From: Paenibacillus amylolyticus
GTDB taxonomy: Bacteria > Bacillota > Bacilli > Paenibacillales > Paenibacillaceae
Direction of reading: 5' to 3'
NCBI RefSeq assembly: GCF_003719335.1
Contig: NZ_RIAS01000009.1
Location: 124,001 to 188,000 of the forward strand
DNA length: 64,000 nt
The position numbers and the translations under genes are program-made. The notes beneath the pieces were generated by a model. That model ran no database searches. It saw nothing but the letters and a program-made list of their open reading frames with translations, and was not told where the DNA came from. Of this stretch, positions 44,560 to 53,711 are shown one piece after another (position 1 is the stretch's first letter; every line of letters begins with the position of its first letter).

Positions 44560-45012
44560 ATTTTTATTCAGACAAGCATGTGGGGAGAAGTTGAAGTTCA
44601 GGAGAAAGAAATCTATCAATTTCCCAAAGGATTACCTGGATTTGAAGAAGAAACAGAATTTGCACTAATCCCGTGGGAAGACACACCGTTTAGTTATTTG
44701 CAATCTGTGCGTGAGAAGGAGTTGTCTTTCTTGTTAGTGAGTCCTTTTACGTTTGCGCCTGACTACAGCTTTGAGTTGAGTGAAGTGGATAAAGAAGAGT
44801 TGCAGATTGACGAACAAGTCGCCGTATTCTCTCTGGTTACCATCCATTCGCAAGCCAATAAATCGACAATGAATCTCCTGGCACCAGTCGTACTTAATCC
44901 GGAAAAACAACTGGGCAAACAAGTTGTACTTCATCAGTCCGGATACGATACACGACATCTGATCTGGGCCGAAGAGGAAGAAGATGCGAGATCCGTGAAA
45001 GGTGGAGTGTAA
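44560..45012 (+). CDS. fliW: Flagellar assembly factor FliW, probably starting at ATT
   Basis: FliW binds flagellin and, when flagellin is exported, is freed to sequester CsrA, so hag translation resumes. The 150-residue protein carries YQFPKGLPGFEEETEFALIPWED near its N-terminus (core PKGLPGFEEE), the FliW signature. The best binding site, AAGGAGG at 44545-44551, lies 8 bases before an ATT at 44560. Starting there gives MFIQTSMWG, nine residues up to the first Gly, matching the FliW N-terminus MIIDTKYHG that I recall from Bacillus subtilis. ATG 44578 would remove six conserved N-terminal residues and lies 26 bases from the site; TTG 44527 lies inside the terminator. It is directly followed by csrA. 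Confidence 0.9.
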   Translation: MFIQTSMWGEVEVQEKEIYQFPKGLPGFEEETEFALIPWEDTPFSYLQSVREKELSFLLVSPFTFAPDYSFELSEVDKEELQIDEQVAVFSLVTIHSQANKSTMNLLAPVVLNPEKQLGKQVVLHQSGYDTRHLIWAEEEEDARSVKGGV

Positions 45013-45013
45013 T

Positions 45014-45259
45014 ATGCTCGTTTTGTCCAGGAAAAAGGGTGAGTCCATTGTCATCCAGGATCAGATCGAAGTCACGGTACTTGCTGTGGAAGGGGATACC
45101 GTAAGAATCGGCATATCCGCACCAAAGCATATTGATATCTTTCGCCAAGAGATTTATGCCGCAATTCAGGACGCAAACCGGGAGTCTGCTACACCGCTGG
45201 CTGCCGATGTTGAAGCATTCATGGAACGTCTTCGAAATAATGGATTAAAAAAAGATTAA
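45014..45259 (+). CDS. csrA: Carbon storage / flagellin translation regulator CsrA
   Basis: CsrA is a dimeric RNA-binding protein that blocks translation of mRNAs with GGA-loop hairpins. The 81-residue protein has the conserved MLVLSRKKGESIVIQDQIEV start, IGISAPKHIDIFRQEIY near residue 38, and the extended C-terminus typical of FliW-regulated CsrA. ATG 45014 is one base after the fliW stop codon, with GGTGGAGTG upstream. In Bacillus subtilis FliW and CsrA control hag, and the hag gene follows here by 142 bases. Confidence 0.97.
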   Translation: MLVLSRKKGESIVIQDQIEVTVLAVEGDTVRIGISAPKHIDIFRQEIYAAIQDANRESATPLAADVEAFMERLRNNGLKKD

Positions 45260-45276
45260 AAATTTCCCATTTGCTA

Positions 45277-45304
45277 TAAACAGTTGCTCACCTCCCGTCG
45301 ATAT
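45277..45304 (+). promoter_or_regulatory. Sigma-D promoter of hag
   Basis: TAAA at 45277-45280, a 16-base spacer and GTCGATAT at 45297-45304, matching seven of eight bases of GCCGATAT. Flagellin genes of Bacilli are transcribed by sigma-D. A second well-matching promoter of the same layout stands before flaG. Confidence 0.85.
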
Positions 45305-45316
45305 ATAATTTAGACG

Positions 45317-45328
45317 CTGCTTCGGCAG
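45317..45328 (+). promoter_or_regulatory. UUCG-capped hairpin in the hag leader
   Basis: CTGC-TTCG-GCAG forms a stable tetraloop hairpin close to the mRNA 5' end. It may protect the flagellin mRNA from decay. Inferred. Confidence 0.5.
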
Positions 45329-45357
45329 GGCGGCCGACCTTAATGTCGCGGCGTTTA

Positions 45358-45393
45358 CCACAAGGATGTGGAACTAACTTATTTCAGGGAGGA
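45358..45393 (+). promoter_or_regulatory. CsrA-binding hairpin and overlapping Shine-Dalgarno of hag
   Basis: CCACA (45358-45362) and TGTGG (45367-45371) form a stem with AGGA in the loop, the textbook CsrA site. A second AGGGAGGA at 45386-45393 is the hag ribosome binding site, also a GGA motif. Two such sites around the start allow a CsrA dimer to bridge and block translation. Known for hag of Bacillus subtilis; here inferred from sequence. Confidence 0.75.
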
Positions 45394-45401
45394 AACACTC
45401 A

Positions 45402-47081
45402 ATGATTATCAACCACAATATTCCGGCGTTGAACACTCACCGCCAATTGTCCATCAACACTAGCAACACTAACAAAAACATCGAAAAATTGTCTTCGGGT
45501 CTTCGCATCAACCGTGCTGGTGACGATGCTGCCGGTTTGGCAATTTCCGAAAAAATGCGCGGCCAAATCCGTGGTTTGGACCAAGCTTCCCGTAACGCTC
45601 AAGATGGTATCTCTTTGATCCAAACAGCTGAGGGTGCATTGAACGAAACTCACTCCATCCTGCAACGTATGCGTGAGATTTCTAACCAATCCGCGAACGG
45701 AACAAACACAGATTCCGACCGTCAAGCACTGCAAGACGAGATGAACCAATTGACTTCCGAAGTTAACCGTATCGGTAACACTACTGAGTTCAATACTCAA
45801 AAGTTGCTTAACGGTGGTATTGGTTCAAGTGACAGCGAGAAACTGACTCAAGCTACAAACGCTAAAAAAGCAATGGGTACTGCAATCGCTACTGGTGCTA
45901 TTACATTTGGTGCGGGTGCAAAAATTACGATTGATGATAAAACATTTGCACTTTCCGCTGTGACTGCTGGCGTAGGAACTTCCACTGCGGCAGAAAACGC
46001 TAAAGCATTGAAAACTGCGTTGGATGCTACTACATCTGGTGGAGTTAAATTGTCTGATCTGGTAGACATTAAAGTAGGTGCTGGTAATACACTTGAGTTC
46101 ACTGCTAAGTCTTCAGGCGCAACAAGCAAAATGGAGTTCGTAAATGCTACAGCTTTGGGAGCGAGTGTTGCGACTTCGATTAAAGTTAAAGGAGACCCTT
46201 CAACAGTAGAACGTGCAGGACTCCAAGGTGCTACTGCCCTTACTGCTGCAGCTGTTTCCATTGCTTCTGGTTCAACAATCAAATTCACAATTGGTTCTGA
46301 GAGTGAAGTGACTGTTAACCTGAACACAGGCACTACTCCAAAAACATATGATACTACAAATGCTGATGCTAACGTAGCTAAAGCTGCTATGGAATCACTC
46401 GTTAAAGATTTGAATGCATCTTTGCAAGCAGCTGGCATGGACAGCAAAGTTACAGCTTCCTTGTCTAAAGATAACAAACTTCAGTTCCTGTCCGAGACAG
46501 GTAAAGATATTAAAGTGGGCGCTGGTACTACTGCATTAGGTCTGGGTATTGCGAGCACTGCAACAATCGGTAACGTTCAACAAGTGGTAGGTGCTGGAGC
46601 ACAAGGAGTAGGCTTCTCCACGAAGTTCCAAATTGGTGCAAATACAGGCCAATCGATGTCCTTGCAAATTAACGATGTTCGTGCAGCAGCACTGGGTATC
46701 ACAGGAAATGCTGGACAAGCTGGTTTCACGAAAGATAACAACGTTACTAACGGCTCTAACGATATTAAAGGCGAAGCTGCTCTGAACATCTCCACTCGTG
46801 AAGATGCTTCTAAAGCAATCGCAGTTCTGGACAAAGCGACTTCCCTGGTTTCCAGCGAACGTGCTAAACTGGGTGCTGTACAAAACCGTCTGGAGCACAC
46901 AATCAACAACTTGGGAACAGCTTCCGAGAACCTGACTGCTGCTGAATCCCGTATCCGTGACGTTGACATGGCAAAAGAAATGATGAGCCAAACGAAGAAC
47001 AACATCTTGGCTCAAGCAGCTCAAGCTATGTTGGCTCAAGCAAATCAACAACCACAAGGCGTACTGCAATTGTTGAGATAA
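45402..47081 (+). CDS. hag: Flagellin Hag with a long variable central domain
   Basis: The filament subunit. The 559-residue protein has the conserved N-terminal D0/D1 helices [36 protein letters not shown], and the C-terminal D1/D0 region [19 protein letters not shown] and [20 protein letters not shown]. The middle (about 145-455) is variable, rich in Thr, Ala, Ser and Lys, and much longer than that of Bacillus subtilis Hag (304 residues in all). Its Ser/Thr richness offers sites for glycosylation by Maf with legionaminic acid. Codon use is narrow, as in a highly expressed gene. It has a sigma-D promoter and a CsrA-controlled leader. Confidence 0.98.
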   Translation: MIINHNIPALNTHRQLSINTSNTNKNIEKLSSGLRINRAGDDAAGLAISEKMRGQIRGLDQASRNAQDGISLIQTAEGALNETHSILQRMREISNQSANGTNTDSDRQALQDEMNQLTSEVNRIGNTTEFNTQKLLNGGIGSSDSEKLTQATNAKKAMGTAIATGAITFGAGAKITIDDKTFALSAVTAGVGTSTAAENAKALKTALDATTSGGVKLSDLVDIKVGAGNTLEFTAKSSGATSKMEFVNATALGASVATSIKVKGDPSTVERAGLQGATALTAAAVSIASGSTIKFTIGSESEVTVNLNTGTTPKTYDTTNADANVAKAAMESLVKDLNASLQAAGMDSKVTASLSKDNKLQFLSETGKDIKVGAGTTALGLGIASTATIGNVQQVVGAGAQGVGFSTKFQIGANTGQSMSLQINDVRAAALGITGNAGQAGFTKDNNVTNGSNDIKGEAALNISTREDASKAIAVLDKATSLVSSERAKLGAVQNRLEHTINNLGTASENLTAAESRIRDVDMAKEMMSQTKNNILAQAAQAMLAQANQQPQGVLQLLR

Positions 47082-47127
47082 TTGAAGCTTTAACAGAAGT
47101 CTGTACTAAGATGATTTCTGATCAGTT

Positions 47128-47158
47128 CAAGAAAGCCCCACTTGGTGGGGCTTTCTTG
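47128..47158 (+). terminator. Strong hairpin after hag without a clear T tract
   Basis: Perfect thirteen-base stem (47128-47140 with 47146-47158), but followed by gctatac rather than T. It may stabilise the hag mRNA 3' end or allow read-through into maf. Confidence 0.65.
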
Positions 47159-47222
47159 CTATACTAGGTGCTGTAGTGAATCTCTGATTATTAAGAAAAT
47201 TATGCATAAGGGAGCAAGCAGA

Positions 47223-49037
47223 ATGGAGTTAATGGATCGGAATATTGAGATTCTATCAGCTAACGCCGATCACTGGATTGGAATGCCTGATGAAAGTGAG
47301 TTAGAGCAAATCTCCTTTGAAGTGGATAGTAACGGGAATGAAATATTCATCAATGGAGAGCAGTCGTTTTTTTTAAAAAATGAATTCGATGATTCCAATC
47401 AGCCCAACCCTTTAAAACGGGAACTGATTTTTGTTCTAGGAATTTATTCTATAGAAGAAATTCAAAAACTTATTACATTGATGGGCGACGAGTCTTTGTT
47501 AGTCATCATTGAACCTAATCTCCCCTTGTTTAGCTATTCGTTGCAAGAAAAGGATCTTTCATTCCTTCAAAGACCGGGAGCGGTTTTGTTCGCTGATAAA
47601 ATAAGTAATCTATCTCGATTTTTAGATAAATATCTATTAACTAATGCTATTTTCTATGTGAAGACGATCAAATTTTATTTTACTCATATGTATCGTGAAC
47701 AAGATCTTCAGTCCAGTTTGGCTGTGGTTAAAATAATTAAAGAGTCCGTAAGCTATAAAACAATGTTGTACGGTAACTCTGTAGAAGATAGTTTGATAGG
47801 ATTTAAAAATCATATGAAAAACCTCAAGCATCTTACTCGTTCGAAAGATGTTTCACTACTCAAGAATACAATGCGTAACGTGCCAGCTGTAGTCGTGGCT
47901 GCCGGTCCGTCTTTAAATAAAAATATCAATCAATTACATGACTTGAAAGATAAAGTCGTTATTATTGCTGTGGATACCATTGCTCAACGTCTTTGTGATG
48001 AAGGGATTATTCCTGACTTTATTTGTTCGGTAGAACGAGGAATAGAGACCTACACTTATTTCTATGAAGGCAAGAAGTATCCTGTTGAATCAACACTTGT
48101 TGGTCCCCTAGTTCTGTACCCCAACATATTGGAAGAGTTCCCTGGTAAACTTGTTATACCTATGCGTGAAAATGTAGGAGAGTTTATATGGTTGAAAGAA
48201 GTCTTAGGGTTAGGGGACGATAGCTCTATAAGTATCGGTCTATCTTGTGCTCATGTAGCTTTTGGTGTCGCTGAGCACATTGGAGCTTCTCCAATTATAT
48301 TGCTGGGGCAGGATTTGGCTTACGGGGATACGGTTGGAGAGACGCATGCTGGAGGCACGATCTATGATGACAAAGATTTAACAAGTAGCATGTACTCCTC
48401 ATTTGACCTCTTGGAAACGGAGGGTTATTACGGAGGGAGAGTTGCTACTACAGAAATTTGGAATACATTTCGAACGTGGTTTGAATTAGAAATTACGAAC
48501 AAGAAGTTACATGTCATTAATTCCACAGAAGGTGGAGCCAAAATTGCGTATACTGAACAGTTAAGCTTAGAAGAAGTTGGGAAGAGGTACTGTAACGATA
48601 AGATAAAACCTATGCCAGAAGTTTTACAAGAAATACCGAACTATCCTCTTGAGAAGCAACGGCTAAAGGAAATTATGAGAGAACAGTATAGACATTTTTT
48701 GGATATTAAACTTCAGTTCGAGAAACAACAAAAACAAGTTAGACGTGTTAAAATAAATGAGAATTCTTCTGAAGCCGAATTGAAAGAAGCGCTGAAGAAG
48801 ATTGATCGAACCGAAGACTTTTTTTTGCTAGTATTAGACAATTGGCTAATACGGCACTGTTTACAGCCAGCGATGAGAACCTCTGTATGGAACTTATATA
48901 CTATAGAGCGAGTGATTAATGCCAATAATGTTATTAAAGCACAAGAGGTTAATCTTGGGTTTTTAGATGTCGCTGTATATACCTTAAATGAAATTACTTC
49001 CTTACTAGCAGAAACGGCTGAAAGCTTGGGAGAGTAA
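47223..49037 (+). CDS. maf: Motility accessory factor Maf, flagellin glycosyltransferase
   Basis: Maf proteins transfer nonulosonic acids (pseudaminic or legionaminic) from CMP-sugars onto flagellin Ser/Thr residues. The 604-residue protein contains the MptE/DUF115-like motif VPAVVVAAGPSLNKNINQL near residue 220 and VDTIAQRLCDEGIIPDF near residue 255. AAGGGAG before ATG 47223 is a good site. The gene is AT-rich compared with hag. It sits between hag and the legionaminic acid genes, strongly supporting the assignment. ATG 47202 in frame is possible. A basic, coiled C-terminal region ends the protein. Confidence 0.9.
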   Translation: MELMDRNIEILSANADHWIGMPDESELEQISFEVDSNGNEIFINGEQSFFLKNEFDDSNQPNPLKRELIFVLGIYSIEEIQKLITLMGDESLLVIIEPNLPLFSYSLQEKDLSFLQRPGAVLFADKISNLSRFLDKYLLTNAIFYVKTIKFYFTHMYREQDLQSSLAVVKIIKESVSYKTMLYGNSVEDSLIGFKNHMKNLKHLTRSKDVSLLKNTMRNVPAVVVAAGPSLNKNINQLHDLKDKVVIIAVDTIAQRLCDEGIIPDFICSVERGIETYTYFYEGKKYPVESTLVGPLVLYPNILEEFPGKLVIPMRENVGEFIWLKEVLGLGDDSSISIGLSCAHVAFGVAEHIGASPIILLGQDLAYGDTVGETHAGGTIYDDKDLTSSMYSSFDLLETEGYYGGRVATTEIWNTFRTWFELEITNKKLHVINSTEGGAKIAYTEQLSLEEVGKRYCNDKIKPMPEVLQEIPNYPLEKQRLKEIMREQYRHFLDIKLQFEKQQKQVRRVKINENSSEAELKEALKKIDRTEDFFLLVLDNWLIRHCLQPAMRTSVWNLYTIERVINANNVIKAQEVNLGFLDVAVYTLNEITSLLAETAESLGE

Positions 49038-49126
49038 CGTTGCTTTATTAAAACCTCACTATATTGCGAGAGATATAATTTTCTGAAAAGGTGCTGTAAA
49101 AACATTTTCTGTAAAGGATGATTCTG

Positions 49127-50122
49127 TTGAAAATTTTGGTTACAGGTGCTGATGGATTCATTGGCTCTCATTTAACCGAAGAACTTGTCAAAAGGGGATA
49201 TAACGTTAAAGCGTTTGTTAACTATAACTCCTTCAACTCGTGGGGATGGTTAGATCAAAGCTCAATGGATGTTAAATCACAGCTCGAGGTATTTGCAGGA
49301 GATATCAGGGATCCTTTTGGTGTAAAACAGGCCATGGTTGGATGTACTCACGTGTTGCACCTGGCAGCATTAATCGCGATTCCCTATTCTTATCATTCAC
49401 CATCCACATATATTGATACGAATATTGTGGGCACCTTAAATATCGTACAGGCTGCCAAAGAGTTAAATGTGGATAAAGTCGTGCACACTTCAACTAGTGA
49501 AGTTTATGGTACAGCGTTGTACGTTCCAATCGACGAAGATCATCCGCTTCAAGGACAATCCCCTTACTCTGCATCGAAAATTGGTGCAGATCAAATGGCG
49601 TTGTCATTTTATCGTTCATTTGAAACCCCAATTTCCGTAATACGACCATTTAATACGTATGGACCACGTCAGTCTGCCCGTGCAGTTATTCCTACAATTA
49701 TTAGTCAGATTGCAAATGGAATTCATAATATTAAGCTTGGTTCGGTTACTCCAACACGTGATTTTAATTATGTGGAAGATACGGTGAATGGATTTATCTC
49801 TGTTATGGAATCGGATCAATCCATTGGAGAAGTTATTAATATTGGATCTAACTATGAAGTTTCCATAGGTGAGACTGCTGATACTATTGCGGACATCATG
49901 GGCGTAAAGTTAGTGATAGAAACTGATGAAGATCGTCTTAGACCTGAAAAAAGCGAAGTGGAGCGACTCTGGTGTAACAATCAGAAGGCAAAAGACTTAT
50001 TGGGGTGGGAACCGATGTTTGGACAAAAAGAGGGGTTTCGTAGAGGGTTACAAGCAACGATTAATTGGTTTACTGACGAAGATAATTTATCAAGATATAA
50101 AGCTGATGTGTACAACTTATGA
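49127..50122 (+). CDS. legB: NAD-dependent 4,6-dehydratase of the legionaminic acid pathway (LegB)
   Basis: Converts GDP-GlcNAc (or UDP-GlcNAc) into its 4-keto-6-deoxy form. The 331-residue SDR protein has the N-terminal VTGADGFIGSHL nucleotide-binding loop, TSTSEVYG with the catalytic Thr/Ser near residue 122, the YSASK Tyr-Lys pair near residue 150, and RPFNTYGPRQSARAVIP near residue 175. TTG 49127 lies 8 bases after AAAGGA; ATG 49118 is an alternative but overlaps the site. It overlaps legC by four bases (ATGA), showing translational coupling. Confidence 0.92.
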   Translation: MKILVTGADGFIGSHLTEELVKRGYNVKAFVNYNSFNSWGWLDQSSMDVKSQLEVFAGDIRDPFGVKQAMVGCTHVLHLAALIAIPYSYHSPSTYIDTNIVGTLNIVQAAKELNVDKVVHTSTSEVYGTALYVPIDEDHPLQGQSPYSASKIGADQMALSFYRSFETPISVIRPFNTYGPRQSARAVIPTIISQIANGIHNIKLGSVTPTRDFNYVEDTVNGFISVMESDQSIGEVINIGSNYEVSIGETADTIADIMGVKLVIETDEDRLRPEKSEVERLWCNNQKAKDLLGWEPMFGQKEGFRRGLQATINWFTDEDNLSRYKADVYNL

Positions 50123-51291
50123 ATAATAAACAATGGATGGAATTAGCCACGTTAATAAAAGCTGAATATCAAAAAGAAGTGGTCGGACTCCATGAGCCGA
50201 CCTTTAATCATAAAGAGGTTGAATATGTAACGGATTGTGTCAAATCTGGATGGGTATCCTCTGTTGGTTCTTATGTTAATCGTTTCGAGGAAGAATTAGC
50301 TCGTTTTGTGGGTGTGAAGCGAGCAGTAGCTGTCGTAAATGGGACAGCAGCATTGCATATCTCTTTAAAGCTTGTTGGCGTGGTAGAAGAGGATGAAGTT
50401 CTCATTCCTTCTTTGACCTTTGTTGCAACAGCCAATGCTGTAACTTACATTCGGGCTATTCCTCATTTTGTTGATGTGAATAGAGATTCACTAGGAATAG
50501 ATCCAATGAAATTGGAAAGATACTTGGATTCTATTGGGGAATTTCGGCAGGGAGAGTTGTATAACAAAAATACAAACCGTCGAATTAAAGCAATGGTACC
50601 TATGCATACTTTTGGTCATCCTTGTATGATGGATGAGTTAGTTTCAGTGTGTGAGAAGTTCAATCTTGAACTTGTGGAAGATGCAGCTGAGTCATTAGGT
50701 AGCTACTATAAAGAAAAACATACGGGGAGCTTTGGACGGGTTAGTGCTGTTAGTTTTAATGGAAATAAGATCATCACAACTGGTGGAGGTGGAGCTATCC
50801 TAACGGATGATGAGACCTTGGCGGATTATGCTAAACATTTGACTACCACGGCAAAAGTTCCACATCAATGGATGTATCTGCATGATGAGATCGGTTTTAA
50901 CTATCGAATGCCTAATCTAAATGCAGCACTAGGATGTGCCCAATTAGAGAAGCTTCCTTCTTTTATTGAGTCTAAACGTAAATTAACAGAAACCTATTCT
51001 CTCTGGCTCGAAGAAATTGAAGGGGTTAGATTATTTAAAGAAATTCCAATGGCAAGAAGTAACTATTGGTTACAAACGATGCTTATCGAAGACGAGAATC
51101 ATAAAGAAGAAATTCTTGAATTCTTAAATGGGCAGGGAGTAATGTGTCGTCCAGTCTGGAGCCCTTTGCACACATTGAAGATATATCAATCATGTCCTAG
51201 AAGCGATCTTAGTGAAACAGAGTATTTAAATGCAGTTATAATTAGTATGCCTAGCACACCATTAAGTGAGGTATCTACCGTTGAATCGTAA
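50119..51291 (+). CDS. legC: PLP-dependent aminotransferase LegC
   Basis: Adds the 4-amino group to the 4-keto sugar. The 390-residue DegT/DnrJ/EryC1/StrS-type protein has GTAALHISLKL near residue 75, FVATANAVTY near residue 100, VEDAAESLGSYY near residue 185 and the PLP-lysine motif SFNGNKIITTGGGG near residue 213. Starts at ATG 50119 overlapping the legB stop. The next gene's start overlaps its 3' end. Confidence 0.93.
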   Translation: MNNKQWMELATLIKAEYQKEVVGLHEPTFNHKEVEYVTDCVKSGWVSSVGSYVNRFEEELARFVGVKRAVAVVNGTAALHISLKLVGVVEEDEVLIPSLTFVATANAVTYIRAIPHFVDVNRDSLGIDPMKLERYLDSIGEFRQGELYNKNTNRRIKAMVPMHTFGHPCMMDELVSVCEKFNLELVEDAAESLGSYYKEKHTGSFGRVSAVSFNGNKIITTGGGGAILTDDETLADYAKHLTTTAKVPHQWMYLHDEIGFNYRMPNLNAALGCAQLEKLPSFIESKRKLTETYSLWLEEIEGVRLFKEIPMARSNYWLQTMLIEDENHKEEILEFLNGQGVMCRPVWSPLHTLKIYQSCPRSDLSETEYLNAVIISMPSTPLSEVSTVES

Positions 51292-52438
51292 AATCTGTAT
51301 TGTTACTGGGACTAGAGCAGAGTATGGGTTGCTACACCACCTGATGAAGCGAATAATACATGAGCCTGGACTTGAGTTGAAACTTATAGTCACGGGGATG
51401 CATCTGTCCCCAGAGTTTGGTCTAACGTACAAGGAAATTGAAGAAGATGGTTTTGTTATAGATGAAAAGATTGAGATGTTGATCTCTGGAGATTCAACGA
51501 CGGCGATAACGAAATCAGTAGGATTGGGTGTTATTTCATTTGCTGATGCACTTGAAAGAATCAAACCTGATATTCTATTAGTTTTAGGTGATCGTTTTGA
51601 AATTTTTGCAGCAGCTCAGGCCGCTATGATTATGAGGATTCCAATAGCTCATATCCATGGGGGGGAATTGACTCAAGGAGCTATAGATGATGCTATCCGT
51701 CATTCTATAACCAAAATGGCACATTTTCATTTTACTGCTTCTGAGGAATATAAAAATCGTGTAATTCAATTGGGCGAACAGCCGGAGACCGTCTATAATG
51801 TTGGAGCGTTAGGAATAGAAGGTATACGAAAAACAAAATGTATGGATATAGTAGAATTATCTGAGAGTATTCATTTTCAATTAGAAAAATTTTTTCTAGT
51901 TACGTTGCATCCAACTACTTTGGAAGGCAGTTCTTCAGAGATACAAATTCAGAATCTGCTTAAGGCCTTGGATCAATTCCCCAATTATCAAATCCTGTTT
52001 ACGAAAACAAATGCCGACACCGATGGGCGGATTATAAATAAATATATTGAGGCGTACGTTGAGCGGAATCCTGACCGTACAAGAGTCTATACCTCGCTTG
52101 GACAAGTTAGATACTTGAACGCTGTTCGCCATTGTGAAATGGTGATTGGTAATTCTTCTAGTGGACTTTTAGAAAGTCCAGTTTTCGAGAAACCAACTAT
52201 AAATATAGGAATACGTCAACAGGGGAGGCTCAAAGCTGCATCTGTCATTGATTGTTCCTTTTCAATAGATGATATAAAGGCTGCAATAATAAAAGGCCTC
52301 TCAGCTTCTTTCAAAGAAGAGATCAAGAGTGCCCCTTTGTTATATGGTGAAGGTAATACTTCCGAGAAAATAGCCCTGATCTTAAAAGAAAGTAAGCTTG
52401 GTAACATACTTTTAAAAAAATTCTATGATTTTAAATAA
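51281..52438 (+). CDS. legG: Nucleotide-sugar 2-epimerase/hydrolase LegG (NeuC family)
   Basis: Releases the nucleotide and inverts C2, giving 2,4-diacetamido-2,4,6-trideoxymannose. The 385-residue protein has CIVTGTRAEYGLLHHLM at its start, VLGDRFEIFAAAQAAMI near residue 104, HIHGGELTQGAIDDAIRH near residue 122, and IGNSSSGLLE near residue 289. TTG 51281 is chosen because GTGAGG is 10 bases upstream; it overlaps legC by 11 bases. GTG 51266 is an alternative. Belongs to the same operon. Confidence 0.92.
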   Translation: MNRKICIVTGTRAEYGLLHHLMKRIIHEPGLELKLIVTGMHLSPEFGLTYKEIEEDGFVIDEKIEMLISGDSTTAITKSVGLGVISFADALERIKPDILLVLGDRFEIFAAAQAAMIMRIPIAHIHGGELTQGAIDDAIRHSITKMAHFHFTASEEYKNRVIQLGEQPETVYNVGALGIEGIRKTKCMDIVELSESIHFQLEKFFLVTLHPTTLEGSSSEIQIQNLLKALDQFPNYQILFTKTNADTDGRIINKYIEAYVERNPDRTRVYTSLGQVRYLNAVRHCEMVIGNSSSGLLESPVFEKPTINIGIRQQGRLKAASVIDCSFSIDDIKAAIIKGLSASFKEEIKSAPLLYGEGNTSEKIALILKESKLGNILLKKFYDFK

Positions 52439-52466
52439 TATGTTTTTTTATTCAAGGGAGCATACC

Positions 52467-53543
52467 ATGAAAACTTATATTATTGCTGAGGTCGGAGTTA
52501 ATCATAATGGTTCATTGGAAATGGCTAAAGAATTGATTAAGGTGGCTAAAGATTCCGGAGCAAATGCTGTAAAATTTCAAACTTTTAAGGCAGAGAGTCT
52601 AGTAACTAAAAATGCTGAACAAGCAGAATATCAAATCAAAAATTTGAAAGGATCTTCCTCCCAATTTGAAATGCTAAAAAAGTTGGAACTCAGTTACGAA
52701 GAATTCGAACATTTGCAGGCTTTTTGTAAAATGCAAAATATAGAATTTCTATCCACACCTTTTGATGTGGATAGTGCTGACTTTTTAATGGATAGACTGG
52801 GCATCGATAAAGTTAAAATACCCTCTGGCGAGCTTACCAACGCGCCTTTTTTGCATTATATCGCAACCAAAGGAAATAAGATGATCGTGTCAACAGGAAT
52901 GGCCGATTTAGATGAGATTCACGAGGCACTTTCTTATATAGCATATGGGTTTGCTAATCCGACAGAACCTGTTAATGAGCAACATGTAAAGACTTTTTAC
53001 CATACAGATCATGCTAAGGCATTACTTCATGAGCATGTTGTTTTGCTTCATTGCACTACACAATACCCAGCTCCAACTGAATCAATTAATTTGAAGGCAA
53101 TAAAAACATTAGAGCAAGAATTTCAGGTTCCTGTTGGCTTTTCAGACCACTCAGCGGGGATTAATCTTGCAATGGTTGCAGTGGGTATGGGAGCTACAGT
53201 AGTAGAAAAGCATTTTACGTTAGACCGCTCCTTGGAAGGACCGGATCATAAGGCATCGCTAGAGCCAGATGAATTAAAGGCTTTCGTTAGTGGCATTAGA
53301 GAAGTAGAAACGGCACTTGGAGATGGGATTAAAAGACCTAGTGAGAATGAATTCCAGAATCGTATCCCAGCTCGTAAAAGTATTGTTGCAAAAGAATCTA
53401 TTCGAGCAGGCGAGGAATTCACGATGAGCAATATTACTGTTAAAAGACCAGGTAGTGGTATCGAGCCTAAGAAATATTGGGCACTTCTTGGTAAAAAAGC
53501 TTCTAGAGATTTCAAGGAAGATGAGTTAATTGAGTATTCATAA
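52467..53543 (+). CDS. legI: Legionaminic acid synthase LegI (NeuB family)
   Basis: Condenses the 2,4-diacetamido sugar with phosphoenolpyruvate to give legionaminic acid. The 358-residue protein has IIAEVGVNHNGSLEMAKELI at its start, KFQTFKAESL near residue 32, VPVGFSDHSAG near residue 220 and a C-terminal antifreeze-like SAF domain (SIVAKESIRAGEEFTMSNI). ATG 52467 follows AAGGGAG. A 168-base gap without a gene separates it from the next gene. Confidence 0.94.
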   Translation: MKTYIIAEVGVNHNGSLEMAKELIKVAKDSGANAVKFQTFKAESLVTKNAEQAEYQIKNLKGSSSQFEMLKKLELSYEEFEHLQAFCKMQNIEFLSTPFDVDSADFLMDRLGIDKVKIPSGELTNAPFLHYIATKGNKMIVSTGMADLDEIHEALSYIAYGFANPTEPVNEQHVKTFYHTDHAKALLHEHVVLLHCTTQYPAPTESINLKAIKTLEQEFQVPVGFSDHSAGINLAMVAVGMGATVVEKHFTLDRSLEGPDHKASLEPDELKAFVSGIREVETALGDGIKRPSENEFQNRIPARKSIVAKESIRAGEEFTMSNITVKRPGSGIEPKKYWALLGKKASRDFKEDELIEYS

Positions 53544-53711
53544 GGTGTTGAATGTGTTTGGAGGTATTTCTTTCAAGATAGTTTGAGATTTAAGAACGTT
53601 AAAAATTAGTGATTAGATATAAAATAACAGAATCGTTCTCCGATAATAAAGTTATTGGTAGTCACGAAATGATAGAGAAATAGATTCTATGATGGAAGAA
53701 GGGATGCGCTT

